Shown one piece after another: positions 45,796-58,189 of a stretch of 64,000 nt of DNA. Position numbers and translations under genes: made by a program. Position 1 is the first letter of the stretch. Every line of letters begins with the position of its first letter. Location of the stretch: contig OX352774.1 of assembly GCA_947095535.1 (NCBI GenBank), positions 169,072,200 to 169,136,199 of the forward strand, given 5' to 3'. Below the pieces are notes generated by a model. It searched no databases, was not told the DNA's origin, and saw nothing but the letters and a program-made list of their open reading frames with translations. The DNA is from Poecilobothrus nobilitatus (lineage: Eukaryota; Arthropoda; Insecta; Diptera; Dolichopodidae).

Positions 45796-46182
45796 ATACT
45801 TTAGTACAATGCAGCAAGTTTTTAATTTTTTATTTATTATATTTATAGATAGATGTATAATTCATTCATATACTAGATATTATTATTCTAATATTTATAC
45901 ATATTATTATGTGCATATCGCCAAACATATAGCAATTTTTTTTAAATATTTCATTCATTAATTTTTTATACATATGTACCTAAGTACCTACACAAAATAT
46001 GCTCTCCATTTACGAGGAGGCGCTGACAATCAGACTAAAACAACTTTAGAATCTGTCCACACGTAATTTTGGTTTATTTAAGTGTTCATAATTTGTGAAA
46101 TGTATTCAAACAATTTCGTTAGTAATTGTTAATAATGGTTTAATTGGGAACATCTTCATTTCAGATATTATTATAAATCAAT
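45796..46182. other. AT-rich spacer
   Basis: No gene or repeat recognised. Confidence 0.4.
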
Positions 46183-46480
46183 AAATCACAGCTGCATAGG
46201 CCAACTCCGAAGCATCCAAAAGCTATGAAGTTCGATATGTACGCAATTAGTATGTAGAAATCTAGGTATACGCAAATCATCCAATGATTCAAGGCTACAT
46301 CTCAATTTTTTCCATTTGTTTGCTATAACAACATCGCAGTCGTTCCAATCACATTTTTTGAGCCATAAGTTTTGTAATAAAATTTTAAATAAAATAGTAA
46401 CAGGTGATATCAATCCAAGAGGTTCGAAAAGCCTACTTGATTCAGATAAAATGATTCTCTTAGTAAATGTTTAGAATAGA
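46183..46480 (-). pseudogene. BEL/Pao LTR retrotransposon Pol fragment
   Basis: On the minus strand ESSRLFEPLGLISPVTILFK, with a frameshift at about 46410, is followed by LLQNLWLKKCDWNDCDVV, KWKKLRCSLESLDDLRIPRF and IELHSFWMLRSW. This is the stretch between the reverse transcriptase and RNase H in BEL/Pao polyproteins (DPLGLLSPV..KILLQ.LW, IPR, ELHGFCDAS). RT active site, integrase and LTRs are absent, so it is an isolated scrap. Confidence 0.85.
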
Positions 46481-47772
46481 GACAGCTGATTTTTTATTTA
46501 TCTGTTATCATTTCAATATATCAATTAAAGGTTAACTTTAATTTCTTGGTTTTAAAAAAAAAAATTTTGTTTTTTTATTCTCATTCCTTTTTTTCAAAAA
46601 AATTTTTTTTTCTATTTAATTTTTGCAACAACCATCAAAACTTCAATAAATTTTATAAAATAAAAACATTTTTTTATGCTAGCTGGATTAGTGCAGTAAA
46701 ATCTTTATAGAAGTAGTTCATTAATGTTGTTTTTTTGATATTCGCAGAATTTGGATATAAAATATAGGTAATAATTCTGATTTCAGCAATTTCGAAATAC
46801 TAACTAAATAGTGATTATAAAGTATATGTAATTATATATACATAGCTTAAAAAATGAAGCATTTTCAATTTGATAAAATTTAATTGTGGAAAAATCGAGA
46901 AAATATATATGTTTTTTCTGTATTATAATTAATAGTCCTATAAAATGTACAATAACAGTACCATTTATAATAAAATATAAATTTAAATTAAATAAAAGAG
47001 AAATACGAAAATGTTAATAAAAATTATGTTGAAATTACTAAAGAAACATCAAAATTACAAGTTAAATTTAATTATAAACAATACTATATACTGTAATTAT
47101 AAACAAGAAAATTGAAGTTAAGTGGTAAATATTTTAAAGACTCTACTGTACTATAAAAGTAGTCATGTTTTAAGTAATTTTTTTTTTTTTTCATACCCAA
47201 TTCTAAACGTACATTCGTGTTTATAAAATATATAAAACAAATCAAAAAAAAATTTATGCATATACATTTATATAGTATATAGTAAAATGTATGTATGATT
47301 ATTTTCTTATATTCTTTTTATAATTTATTGTTCCATTGGAAATAAGAAAAATATAATAATAAAACAATAATAATAATAATAATAATAATATAATTTATAA
47401 AACTCCAATAAATCTCTATAGCTTTATATTATCATTTTTGTTCTTCATAATACACACTTTCTCCTCATTTTTCTCTTTCATTCTTCATTTTATTTATATG
47501 TACCTATGTATTAAATTTCTTTAACTCTAATTCAAATTGATAAAGACAATTGGAATGAAATTCAATGGGAAAAAAATGGGAAATAAAAACAGGAAAAAAA
47601 CTATTAAATAACAAAAAAAAAAAGAAAAACAAAAAAACAGGAAATATAGAAATGAAAATAGAATCGATAAAAATTATATTCGAGTAGCCTATAAGCTTAT
47701 TAAAAAAGTTTATGTTTTTTCCACCTTACCTCACCTTATTTAGCATATTTTTCAAGAAATTTTTAAAAAGTT
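46481..47772. other. AT-rich spacer with small AAT microsatellite
   Basis: No gene is seen. An AAT run lies at about 47366-47391. Confidence 0.5.
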
Positions 47773-48206
47773 AGTTTATTAGTTTCGCTCTGTTTGTTTA
47801 TCCATCTGTTTAAAAAATGTCTGCACCGTTCAGGATGCAACAATAAAATTTTAACTATATGGATATATTTATATTGTCATTTAAAAGTTTCTATTGTGGA
47901 ACAATATTTTTATGTAACCCTACTTCTTAAAGTTGGGAAAAGTATTTTCAAATATTTACATTTCTGTTTAATATTTTCCAATCTAAAACCGTCAAAGGAT
48001 AATTATAATAATTTTTATAATTTTTCCAAATTTGGTAGCTATTTAAAATTACCGTTAGAAAAATTTTTTTTTTTAATTAGTATAGCATGTTAGTTTCAGA
48101 AATTTGTTGCGTACTTCCAAGTGCAAGCCACTATTTTAAACTACTTTTATTATCTTTTGGAAAATGTGCACTCTTAAAAAACTTTGGTTATATTATACAG
48201 TTTTTT
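47773..48206 (+). repeat. Family 2 copy, strongly diverged
   Basis: TTAGTTTCGCTCTGTTTGTT, CTGCACCGTTCAGGATGC, TGTGGAACAATATTTTTATG, and at the far end TTTTGGAAAATGTGCACTCT and AAAAACTTTGGTTATATTAT. The ORFs of 99 and 63 codons are repeat shadows. Confidence 0.65.
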
Positions 48207-50122
48207 TTTTTTTGTGTTGCACAGAACATTTTAGATGTTTTTTTTTCTTCTATAATTTCTAAATACATAATATTGTAATATCACTACCAAGTTCCTCCCC
48301 TTGTCTCTTAAAACTCATACTACAATTCCCAAAACTCTTATATTCTTTAACATTAATATGAATTTATATAAATATATATATAAATATATATAGCAATTTT
48401 GATTGATTGATCGTCCTTATGACTGCCGTCAATATTTCATTTCATTTTACAGAAGTTTTTTTTCTCTCTTTTAAATTTTTCTTGTTTTATTGTTATCATG
48501 ATTGTTTTGGACTTATTGTTCTGTTGTTATTATTGTTGTTGTTGTTGTTGTGTCGTTTTAGTTCTTGTTTTTATTCTTGTTCTTGAAAACTTGGAAACAA
48601 TAAAATTATAACAATAAATATTAAAATGAAATTTTTAGATTCGAGTTTCATTTTTATTGTCTTTTATTTTATTAAGAAAATCTATTAAGACAAGAAGGAA
48701 AAAAAAGCTTTTATTTTTTTCTTTTTACGAAAGGTAAAAAGAGAGGGAAGGTCATTATTATACAATTGAAAAAGTTTTGAATAATCGATGTTGTCGAATG
48801 TTGATATCGATTCCAATATAAAAGAACAATTCTATCGACAGTGACTTTAATTTTGAAACTTTCTTATTTAACTTCAAATTCTGTTTTTAAAATAATCAGA
48901 AGTGATTATTTCGCTTCTTTTTCAGATTTTTTTTTTTTTTTTTAATTTAAAAAAAAAACCAATTATAAGAAATTCCATTGCTTTTTTAAAAAAATATTAT
49001 AATTCCACTTAAGTTTAATAAGACAGCGATAAATTTTACAATTCCTAAGTATAATTTCTGAGTCAAATAATTAACAACCATAATTATAATTATTGAAAAG
49101 ATATATGTATATACGAGTATTACCATATTATGTTATGCAAATAATATGTGCTGTTACAATAATCTAATAAAACTACAAATAAAAAATATAATTAAAAATT
49201 TAATTATATTATTTAAGTTTATTAAACTTAATTTTAATTCCAAAAATTGATTACCCGTACAAAACACTTTTAGTCCGTTTCCATTAACAGACATATGCAA
49301 TTAATGAGATCAAGAAAAAAAAGATTCAAAGATCTTTTAGAATAATATATGAAAATTAAAATTTAATTTTTAAGAATTTTTTAATTGACATTTGTTATAT
49401 TGATAATAATTTGTAATTTTTAATTTTATAATTTATCGAATACTATGACTAAATTCATATTTTTACTTTAGGATACTATTTAGTTGATATTTTATCGTTC
49501 ATTTAAATTGTTAAAATTATTTTTTTAATTCGAATTTATCTTTATTTTATCTGCAATTAACAGCAATTTTAAATTATTGTTTTTAAAATTAAACTTTAGG
49601 ACTGACTCAGAATCACTTAATAAAAGCATCCAAAAGATTAATGTGCTAATAAATAATATAATATAGAGGCGGACATAATAATATAAGATAACTTAAATCA
49701 ACATACAAAATAAAATAATATATGAAATATTGCAACATACTCGTACATGTAATAATATATTGATGGTTAATCGAAAATATAACTATGGAATAAAAATTTG
49801 AAGTTTGTTTTGTTTTTTCTTTTGTTTTGAGTTTTCGTTATTGCGGAACAAAAACAGTAATAACAAAATGTAGAATATAAAAGGAAAAAAAAAATATAGA
49901 AAAAGCAAAAAAAGCAAAAAAAGGATGAAAATTCAAAGAAGCTTAATAAAATATAAGAATATCATATAGAACTATGTATGTATATTATTACCATGAAAAG
50001 GTAATCAGAGAAAGTTAAACCATTAATAAGAAATAGAAAATTATTATAATAAAAGAGAAATCAATAAGGTATTATAATAGTAACAAAAAAAAGTTATTTT
50101 TCTCCTTCTATCTTGTTAGTTT
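48207..50122. other. AT-rich spacer with simple repeats
   Basis: Contains a GTT microsatellite at about 48530-48551. No gene or transposon recognised. Confidence 0.5.
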
Positions 50123-50969
50123 TTAGCACATTCCAAAAAAAAATTTTGAAAAAATGTGCCTATTAGTTTAACTCTGTCCGTCCGTCCGTCAATCCGTCTG
50201 TCCGTCTGTTTACAAAAATTCTACACCGTTAAAGATAGAGAAAAAATATTTTAACCATGGGTAGGTATCATAAAAAAATTAATTTTGTGGAACAACTTTT
50301 TCATTTAGCCCCATCCATCTAGGAACTAGAGCCCCTCAAACTTTGAAAAAACCCCATTTTTAAACGCGTATATTTCATGTTCCGCTTCACATTTTTTCAA
50401 TCTGAAAACGCCATTCGACAGGAATTTTTCTACCTTTATAAATTAATATCAAAATTATATAATATATTTTTTAAATTTAGTATTTAAATTTACAATTTTG
50501 TGAAAACCAAATTTTGCATTATATTTCTACCTTCATAACTGCGGCATGGTTTTAGATAGTGGCTTGAAATTTTAAGACAAGAAAGAACTTTAAGAATTAA
50601 TATAAGCTTCCTTAGAAAAATTTTTCGTACTAGTCCCTGCTTAAGAGCTACTAGGGCTCAAAAATTGAAAATTTCCTATTTTTAGGCACCTGTAACTTAA
50701 GTACCTGTACAAATTTGTTTTCGGCAAGACATATAAATTAAAGCTCCAGTAATATATTTTTACGTGTGTTAACGGTTTTTCTTAGTTATATACGGTTCCG
50801 GACTTACAGCCCCTCAAAATTCCAGAAAAGTCCTATTTTCGCATTTTTTCTTATTGCATGAAATTTTCAAATTTTTGTGCAAGTCACAATTCTAAACAGT
50901 TTGTATTACCTTTTGGAAATGTGCGCTTTTAAAAACCGTTGATTTACATTTTACCTTGTTTTTTTTTGT
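50123..50969. mobile_element. Family 2 element
   Basis: Starts TAGCACATTCCAAAAAAA, with TCCGTCCGTCCGTCAATCCG, ATGGGTAGGTATCATAAAAA and TTGTGGAACAACTTTTTCAT. Its right 340 bp match the right arm of 12506-13521 closely (TGTGCAAGTCACAATTCTAA, then TTACATTTTACCTTG). Unlike 12506 the left end is not the same arm, so the copy is a hybrid or a different subfamily. Confidence 0.7.
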
Positions 50970-51599
50970 ATAATTGCTAATATTTTTTTTTTTTGGATAA
51001 TAACAAGTTTAATACCTTTGAGAAGTTTTTGAGTTTTTTTTAATATTTATGTAGGTATGTATATAACAGATAACTATATATTTATGTATATATATTATAT
51101 TTATATGTTTTTTTTTTAATTAAATATAATATATGGTTGCATATATTTATATTCGTTCTATGTTAATTCCGGGCTATATTGTTTTAAATGAAAAGTTTTA
51201 TTGAAGGTTTTATTGATGGTTATATGAATATGCAATCAATTATATTATATTCGGTATATAATATACTTCTATACTATATTTGTATATTATAGAAATTCTT
51301 AGTATGTATGCTTCTAATGGTAATGTCTGGGTTAATCAAAACGAATTGAAGTGTAACCAAATTCTTTTTAATTCGATGTACATTAGTTTATGAACATTTT
51401 TTAAATTAGTCTATCTATTATACCTTTTTAATTTTTCCGAAATGACAATTTTTAAAATTATATTCAAATATGGCTGTATAATATATAATTTTAGAACTCA
51501 AACTTTACTGCGGTCAACTTAAATAGATATTTAGCTAAATTCCATTTATACTATATCATCGGCATAATATTGAAAAATAAATTTGCTTGATTTTTTTTT
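50970..51599. other. AT-rich spacer
   Basis: No gene or repeat recognised. Confidence 0.4.
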
Positions 51600-52212
51600 G
51601 GTAAAAAATTTAGAAAAATCCTATCACACTTTCGTCAATTATAAAGTAACCCTATACTATGAAGAAAAGTTATCAACGAAAACAAAAGTATAGTGTTGTA
51701 GCTTTAATTTTTGTATATTACTTCAAAGAAATTTGGACAAGGGCTCAAGTTACAGATGCTTAAAAATAGAATAGAACATAATATAAAAGATTTCAAAGAT
51801 CTCTCTCAAAATTTTAAATTTTTAAAAAATTTTAAGCTTCTAAGATAAATCGTTTGAAAGATAGAACGGGTCTAAATTTTTGCAAAAATTGAGTTTCACA
51901 TGACGGTATATTAAAATACCGCATGGCAAAGCCACATATTTATTTTATATGTTTTTATAAAGTTTCTAAAATCAGCTCTCGTTTGGCGCTTTCAAATTGA
52001 AAATATGCCTGTGTTATAGCAATTTAAAAATAGGGCTTTTTCGAACTTTGTAGGGCTATAGCTCCGTAAGGGGTGGGGGCATAGAAAAACGTTGTTCCAC
52101 AAAATTAATTTTTTGGTGATACCTATCCGTAGTTAAAATTGCATTGCTTTATTTAAAACGGTGTAAACACCCAGACGGATGGACGGACGGACGACAGAGT
52201 GAAACTAATAAG
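51600..52212 (+). repeat. Hybrid of family 1 and family 2 sequence
   Basis: It starts as family 1 (TTCGTCAATTATAAAGTAAC, CAAGGGCTCAAGTTACAG, ACATGACGGTATATTAAAAT). It ends as reversed family 2 (GTTGTTCCACAAAATTAAT, AAACGGTGTAAACACC, then GGACGGACGGACGACAGAG). The two share the CTATAGCTCCGTAAGGGGTG module where the switch occurs. Confidence 0.65.
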
Positions 52213-52224
52213 TACATTTTTTCA

Positions 52225-52862
52225 AAAATATTTCTTTAGTTGTAAGACATATTTTTCATCCAGGGACTTGCTTAATGTCTATAAGGCTTATATACGACCC
52301 AAGATAGAGTATAGTTCTCATATATGGGCTGGCGCCTCACTTTCTTCATTGAATTACCTCGATCCAATTCAAAAACGCACCATACGTCTTATTGGCGACT
52401 CCGTTGAGACTGCTTTTCTCAATTCTCTTGGCATTCGTTCTAATATTGGATCACTTTCTCTTTTTTATAGATATTTTGTGGGTAATGACACTTGTTCAGA
52501 TGAGATAAAATCGCTGATGCCACCTTTCAAAACATTCCAACGCACCACTAGAGGGGCCTCAAGTGGTCATGGCTACAATGCGGAACTTCCTAAATGGTAC
52601 TCTACTGGTTATAGTAGTTCGTTTGTTGCCAGAACTGCAAAAATGTGGAACCTATCACCAACCTCAGTGTTTGCAAAAGTTGACGATTTTTGATATACAA
52701 TTTGCACAAATTCAAGACGAATCTTAACAGATTTATGACGCAATTGCCGTCTCTTTCCCCTTTATCCGCATTTTGCCCGTCCGTATTCCATACTATTTAG
52801 TCTCAACTACTTTTTAGTACAAAGGAACATATTCCTAGATAAAGATTATTAAAAAAAAAAAA
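52225..52862 (+). pseudogene. 5'-truncated LINE with poly(A) tail, RT C-terminus
   Basis: Encodes the end of a Jockey/CR1-type reverse transcriptase: LLNVYKAYIRPKIEYSSHIW, WAGASLSSLNYLDPIQKRTI, RLIGDSVETAF, then FRTARMWN-like VARTAKMWNLSPTSVF. It closes at a stop near 52691, followed by a short 3' region and a 13-A tail at 52850-52862. The catalytic core is absent because of ordinary 5' truncation. The copy interrupts the end of a family 2 element: TTAGTACATTTTTTC-type sequence is on the left and ATTTTGTTGGAAATGTGCTA on the right. It is the least decayed LINE piece here, open for 164 codons. Confidence 0.85.
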
Positions 52863-53694
52863 ATTTTGTTGGAAATGTGCTAAAAAGAATGGGGCTAAAC
52901 AAATTATTGAAAAACCAAAAAGATTTGCCTAAAAATTTTTAACTTCAGCTTTCATAGGTCTATATTATTTAAATTACAATTAAATACACATTTATAAACA
53001 TAATTGTATCCAAGAACGTTGACGGTCATCATCAACAAGACGAACGCTACCAAACGCACTTTATTACGCAACAAAAATATCATCTACAAAAAATTTATGC
53101 CATATGTTCCATTTGCCAAGAAGATTTTATGTGTAATGTCCGATTAGACTAAATGCAATTTTGATAAATCTATTTTATGTTACCTGGCTTTATGCTAAAA
53201 TCTTTTTATGCCAACTGGCTTTACTGCAAAGATCTTTTTGAGAAATTGGTTTAGGCCAACTGGGAGCACTGGGAGTTTTAGTAAATATTTCCTTAAAATC
53301 AATAAAAAAAAATATTTTAAACTTGGGAAATTAAAATATAAATTAAAAATGTTGGTATTAATTCTGTGGCGGAATCCATTTCTCAAAAAGACATTTCGCC
53401 AATAATGATATTTGGCTAAAAGACTTATAGCAAAAAGCAAAATGCCACTTCATAAAAAGTATTTTAACAAAAAAGTAAGTAAAAAACAAAGAATAAAAAA
53501 TGTGAATGTATGTATGTAAAATGTAAAAATGTAAAAAATTTTTTTTGTAAAACAGCTTTTTTTGAACTAAAAAGTAGAAAATAAATTTTTAATTGCGAAT
53601 TTTTCTCTAATTTTCTAAATTATATTGTTACGATGAATGTTCCTTTAAAAAAATTTATCTCAATATAGCAATTATATATGTGTCATAAAGCCCG
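52863..53694. other. AT-rich sequence with repeated TTTGCCAACTGG-like words
   Basis: The first 30 bp finish the interrupted family 2 copy. At 53160-53450 words such as TTTTTATGCCAACTGGCTTTA and GGTTTAGGCCAACTGG recur. A plus-strand stretch near 53024-53150 includes YAICSICQEDF (see findings). Confidence 0.4.
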
Positions 53695-54512
53695 TGTATA
53701 TTTTTTGTATATTACTTCAAAAAAATTTGGACAGGTGTTCAAGTAACAGATGTTTATAAATAAGTAATTTTTGTTTTTGACGTCATACAGCTCCGACACG
53801 GGGGGCGATACAAAAATATTTTCTGAAATGACTCATAATTATTTTCAAAGACCTAACTTCTCTCAAAATTTCAAATTTCTAACTTAAATCGTTTGAAAGA
53901 TAGAAGGAGTCAAGAATATTGCAAAATTTGAGTTTCTCATAACGGTAAATTAAGACACCGTATGGCACAAATATATTTTTATTATATATACATTTTCAAA
54001 GCTAATAAAAGCAGTAATCGTTTTGGCGTTTTTAAATTGAAGATATATATATCTATACAACCTGTGTTATAACAATTTAAATATAGAGCTTTTTCAAACT
54101 TTGGGGGGGCTGTAGCTCCGTAACGGGTGGGCGTACAGAAAAAAGGTTGTTATCATAAAATTAATATTTTTGTAACATCTGTCAGCAGTTAAAATTTCAT
54201 GGCTCTATTTGAAAAAAATGTGGGGATCTAAAAGTTAGGTGTTCGAGAACTACCCGAAGTTTTGGTCAGATTTCAACCGAAGAAAATAGGGAACTTACAA
54301 ATTATTGGAAGAATATTTTGTGTTAATTTCAGGACTCTAGCTTACTTAGTTTTTGAGTTATCTTGCTGAAGGACGGACGGACAAAGCTTAATCGAATTAG
54401 AATTTGATGCTGATCCAATCCATACCTTTGAAAGTATATCTAGCTAGCTTGTTTCGATATGTTACAAACGGAGGAGCAATTTTAATATACCCGATCCTTA
54501 TCGTACGGGTAT
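53695..54512 (+). repeat. Family 1 repeat, 5'-truncated
   Basis: Starts in the module GACAGGTGTTCAAGTAACAG and continues to the terminal hairpin ATACCCG...CGGGTAT, with the GGACGGACGG tract at about 54372 and TTACAAACGGAGGAGCAAT. It abuts the pogo-like transposase relic. Confidence 0.85.
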
Positions 54513-54544
54513 AAAAACCAGGTTAGAATGGTCCATAAACAGAT

Positions 54545-56116
54545 CCTTATCTTACACTTGAAGAAGAAACAAAAATTTATGAATGGTGTATTAATCTTAG
54601 AAAATGTGGTTTTTCAATCACATCAGATATATCTTAAACACTGTACGAAAATTGTTAAAGGTAGCGAGCCAAACTCCTTTTTTAAATCAACGACCAGATA
54701 AAACCTGTCTCAAAAATTTTTTTAAAAGAAATCCATCTTTAGTCAAGAGAGAAGCTGAAACCATAACTAAGGGTCGGGCTATAATCACCGAGGAATTTAT
54801 CAGAAAATGGTTTAAATATCTTTCCACTTATTGGGCAATCAAATTTACTAAATGACTGTAGCCGATATAAAAATGTTTACCAAATCCAAGTAGTCAATGA
54901 AAAGGATACTTTAGCAGTGTTGCTTGTTTGTTCAGCTGATGCAAAACCGCGGCCTCCTGCATTTGACAATTGAGTTAGGTTCTTTTTGCGATGAAAATGG
55001 TATAATTTTGTTCGCTCTGCCACCAAACACAACTCACATAATGCGGCCATTAGATGTAAGTGTTTTTAAACCGTTGAATTCGAGTGGAATAAAAAAGTAA
55101 GAAAATGGTCATCGGAAAATCTTGGAGTTGTTTTATGCAAAAAAATATTTTGCCCATTATTAAAGAAACGATTCATACTAATAACAATTTAAAATACAGG
55201 ATTATAAATGGGTTCAAAACGTGTGAACTTAGTCCTTTTAATACAGATGCTGTGGACTACTCAAAATGCTTTAAGAACAATGCAGAGAAAATCAATTTTT
55301 AACGAAATATAGATCTAGTCTCTGAAAGTCTTTCAAAAAATATTTCGATTGATAAAGAAATTGGGCTTGCCGAAAAAGTTAAATACGCTGTTGAAATTAC
55401 TGATATGGCTAAAAGCGATTAAGCGAAAAATCGATCTGTAATAGAAAATGAAATAGATATCTTATGGATATGGATCATACAATATTAACGAAAACGACAA
55501 TTCATTGCTTGACGAACAAGTTATGATAGATAAGTTATTAACTTTTGATAACATAGATGGAATTAGTTCTACTTCAAAACATGTTCATTTACCAATTTCA
55601 ACACACACTAGTATATCTTGTAATTACCAGCCATCACCTAACATTTTCCTTAAATATTTAAGCCCATCAATTCAACACCCAGCATGTAACGCTGTAACTG
55701 AAATTAAATGTACAACTCCAACTTCTACAATAAGTAGAAGATCAACGGCAACCTCATTATATCAACTCTTTTTCTATGCAAAACCAATTAATTTTGGTAG
55801 TAAAAGAAGGAAAAAAGATGAACAGAGCTCTACTAGTGCTATAACTTCTTCAGCTTGGCGTGAGATATACACAAAAAAAAAATAGATGATTCCAAAGCTG
55901 TTTATCAAAAAAAAATGGAACGCCTAAAGAAAATAGATCTTTTAGCTAAAGAGCAAAAAAAATAAAGGAAAAGAACTTCAACTATTCATGAAAAAAAAAC
56001 AAAAGTGCGATGACTGTTACAACGAACTTATAAACGAAGTAGAAGATGATCTTCAAAAGAATATAGGCTGTGATAAATACATTCGGCGGTTACAATTAGA
56101 AATGTACTCCAATTAG
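54545..56116 (+). pseudogene. pogo/Tigger-like DNA transposase pseudogene
   Basis: A DDE transposase of the pogo/Tigger (CENP-B-like) group. The N-terminal part shows TLEEETKIYEWCINLRKCGF and then, after a frameshift, TPFLNQRPDKTCLKNFFKRN and PSLVKREAETITKGRAIITE, the CENP-B-type DNA-binding region that binds transposon ends. From about 54860 the core is badly damaged. Recognisable are LPPNTTHIMRPLDVSVFKPL, the stretch around the last catalytic residue, and IINGFKTCELSPFNTDAVDY. The C-terminal part is open for 126 codons (55505-55885) and reaches ITSSAWREIYTKKK and then a basic coil ending in a stop at 56116. The first catalytic aspartates are missing, so it is inactive. Confidence 0.8.
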
Positions 56117-56785
56117 TTCCTTCACTTATGAAGGATGCATCAAATTAATATTTTATTTTTCCTAAATGCTGTTAATCCAAATATATTTTAATGTACATAC
56201 ATACTTAAGCATATGTTATATGCTTATATATTCTAATATTATAAGATATATTCTAATATTATAATATATATTCTAATATTATAATATATTCCTATACTTC
56301 TTATAACTTAAAGCTAACTAGTATGTAATATAATATGAACCTAGAATATAAGAATGGTTTTGAATGAATTTATTAATTGATTTTTTACTTTTTATTTTAT
56401 TAATTTATATTACATTTTATAATGTACTATTATATGAAATTTCTATTTGTATACCAATTTGGTAAGACTTTATATCAAATCTTTGATTTTTTTTAGAACG
56501 TAATTTAATTTTGAATTTTATATTAAAATTAACTATGTATTATCATGTAATCTAAAATTTCTAATTCCTACGATCAAAAAATGGATTCTAATGTTTAATT
56601 TAGTTTTTATTTTTTTATCAAACATTAATAATACATTTTTCAACAAAAACAAAAAAAATTAAATAAAAAAAAATATTTAAAATTATAGTATTAAAATTTA
56701 TTTCAGAGATTCTTTGTGCGAAAAGTAAATTTTTTTATTCGTAAACTGAAGTTTAGTGTCCAAAAACTAAAAAAATCGTATATTC
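56117..56785. other. AT-rich spacer
   Basis: TTCTAATATTATAA-type words are tandemly repeated at 56230-56290. No gene is seen. Confidence 0.45.
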
Positions 56786-57745
56786 TTTAGCACATTTCAA
56801 AAAAAATTTTGATAAAATCTGCTTATTAGTTTTACTCTGTCCGTCCGTCTGTCCGTCTGTTTAAAAAACTTCTACACCGTTAAAGATAGAGAAAAATAAA
56901 TTTAACCATGGGTAGGTCTCATAAAAAAAATAATTTTGTGGAACAACTTTTTCATGTAGCCCCTCCCATTACGGAGCTACAGCCCCTCAAACTTTGAAAA
57001 AGCCCTATTTTTAAATGCATATATCTTATGCTCTGCTTAAGATTTTTTCAATCTCAAAACGTTAAGCGACAAGTATTTTTTTTAAATTTGTGTAAGTTGC
57101 CTAAAAATAGCAAAGCAGGTGCCTAAAAATAGCAAATTTTCAATTTTTAAGCCCTAATAGCTCATAAACAGGGGGTGGTCCAAAAAAAATTTCTGAGCAA
57201 ACTTATACTAATTTTAAAAGTTCTTTCTTGCCTCAAAATTTCAAGCCTCTATCTAAAAGCGTGCCGGAGTTATGAAAGTAGAAAAATCATGCAAAATTTG
57301 GTTTTCACATAACGGTAAGAAATTATTCTGTCAATGGAATATTTAAATATAATATAATATAATATTTAAAATTATATTTATTATTTTGTACTAAGTAAAT
57401 TTAATATACATTTACCGCTTAGTATTAAATGGTACTATAGAATATTTGAAAAAGTTTTGGATTGATAATCGTTATGTGGAAGGTTAGAATTTGCTTTTGA
57501 AGAATGTATAAACATATAGTTTGAATATATCTACAACCCATAGTTCAAGCCTCTATCTAAAAGCGTGCCGGAGTTATGAAAGTAGAAAAATCATGCAAAA
57601 TTTGGTTTTCACATAACGGTAAATTTAAATACTAAATTTAAAAAAATTGTATAATTTTGATATTAATTTACAAAGCTAAAAAAATACCTGTCGAATGACG
57701 TTTTCAGATTGAAAAAATCTTAAGCAGAATATAAGATACTAGTAA
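56786..57745. mobile_element. Family 2 foldback with an internal 79-bp duplication
   Basis: Starts TAGCACATTTCAAAAAAA, with GTCCGTCCGTCTGTCCGTC. Arms are partly inverted: ATCTTATGCTCTGCTTAAGA at 57025 and TCTTAAGCAGAATATAAGAT near 57718. A 79-bp segment (57240-57318) is exactly repeated at 57544-57622, and the 225 bp between the two are family 1 sequence. Confidence 0.75.
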
Positions 57746-58189
57746 AAAAGTCCGACATACGACATACGTAAGTAGAAAAATATAGCTTTTGTGAAAGTTT
57801 CCTCAGTTTTATGAACAATTTAATTTTAGTAAATTTATTCAAATACTTATATGTATTATATTTAGATATTGATAAATGTAAAATTTATTGCTAAAGTGTT
57901 TTAAACAATGAAAAACCTCAATGATGCTGTGAAGTAGTTTCTTTCAAAAATGTAATAAAAATGATTATTTAATAAATCTCATCTCTTGTAAATTTCTTTG
58001 TCAAGCTTTGGATTAAAAAACCAAAGGTTGGATTAAAAACCAATGGTAAATAAATTTTTGCTTCGAAAAAAATACAGTATCAAACTTTATAATTTTGAAA
58101 CTAAACTATACTGATCTGATGCATTTATCTAAATATAATATATAGTACACTTGTTATATTTTTCTATGGTTGCCATAGCAAATGCTTCA
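57746..58189. other. AT-rich spacer
   Basis: No gene or repeat recognised. Confidence 0.4.
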
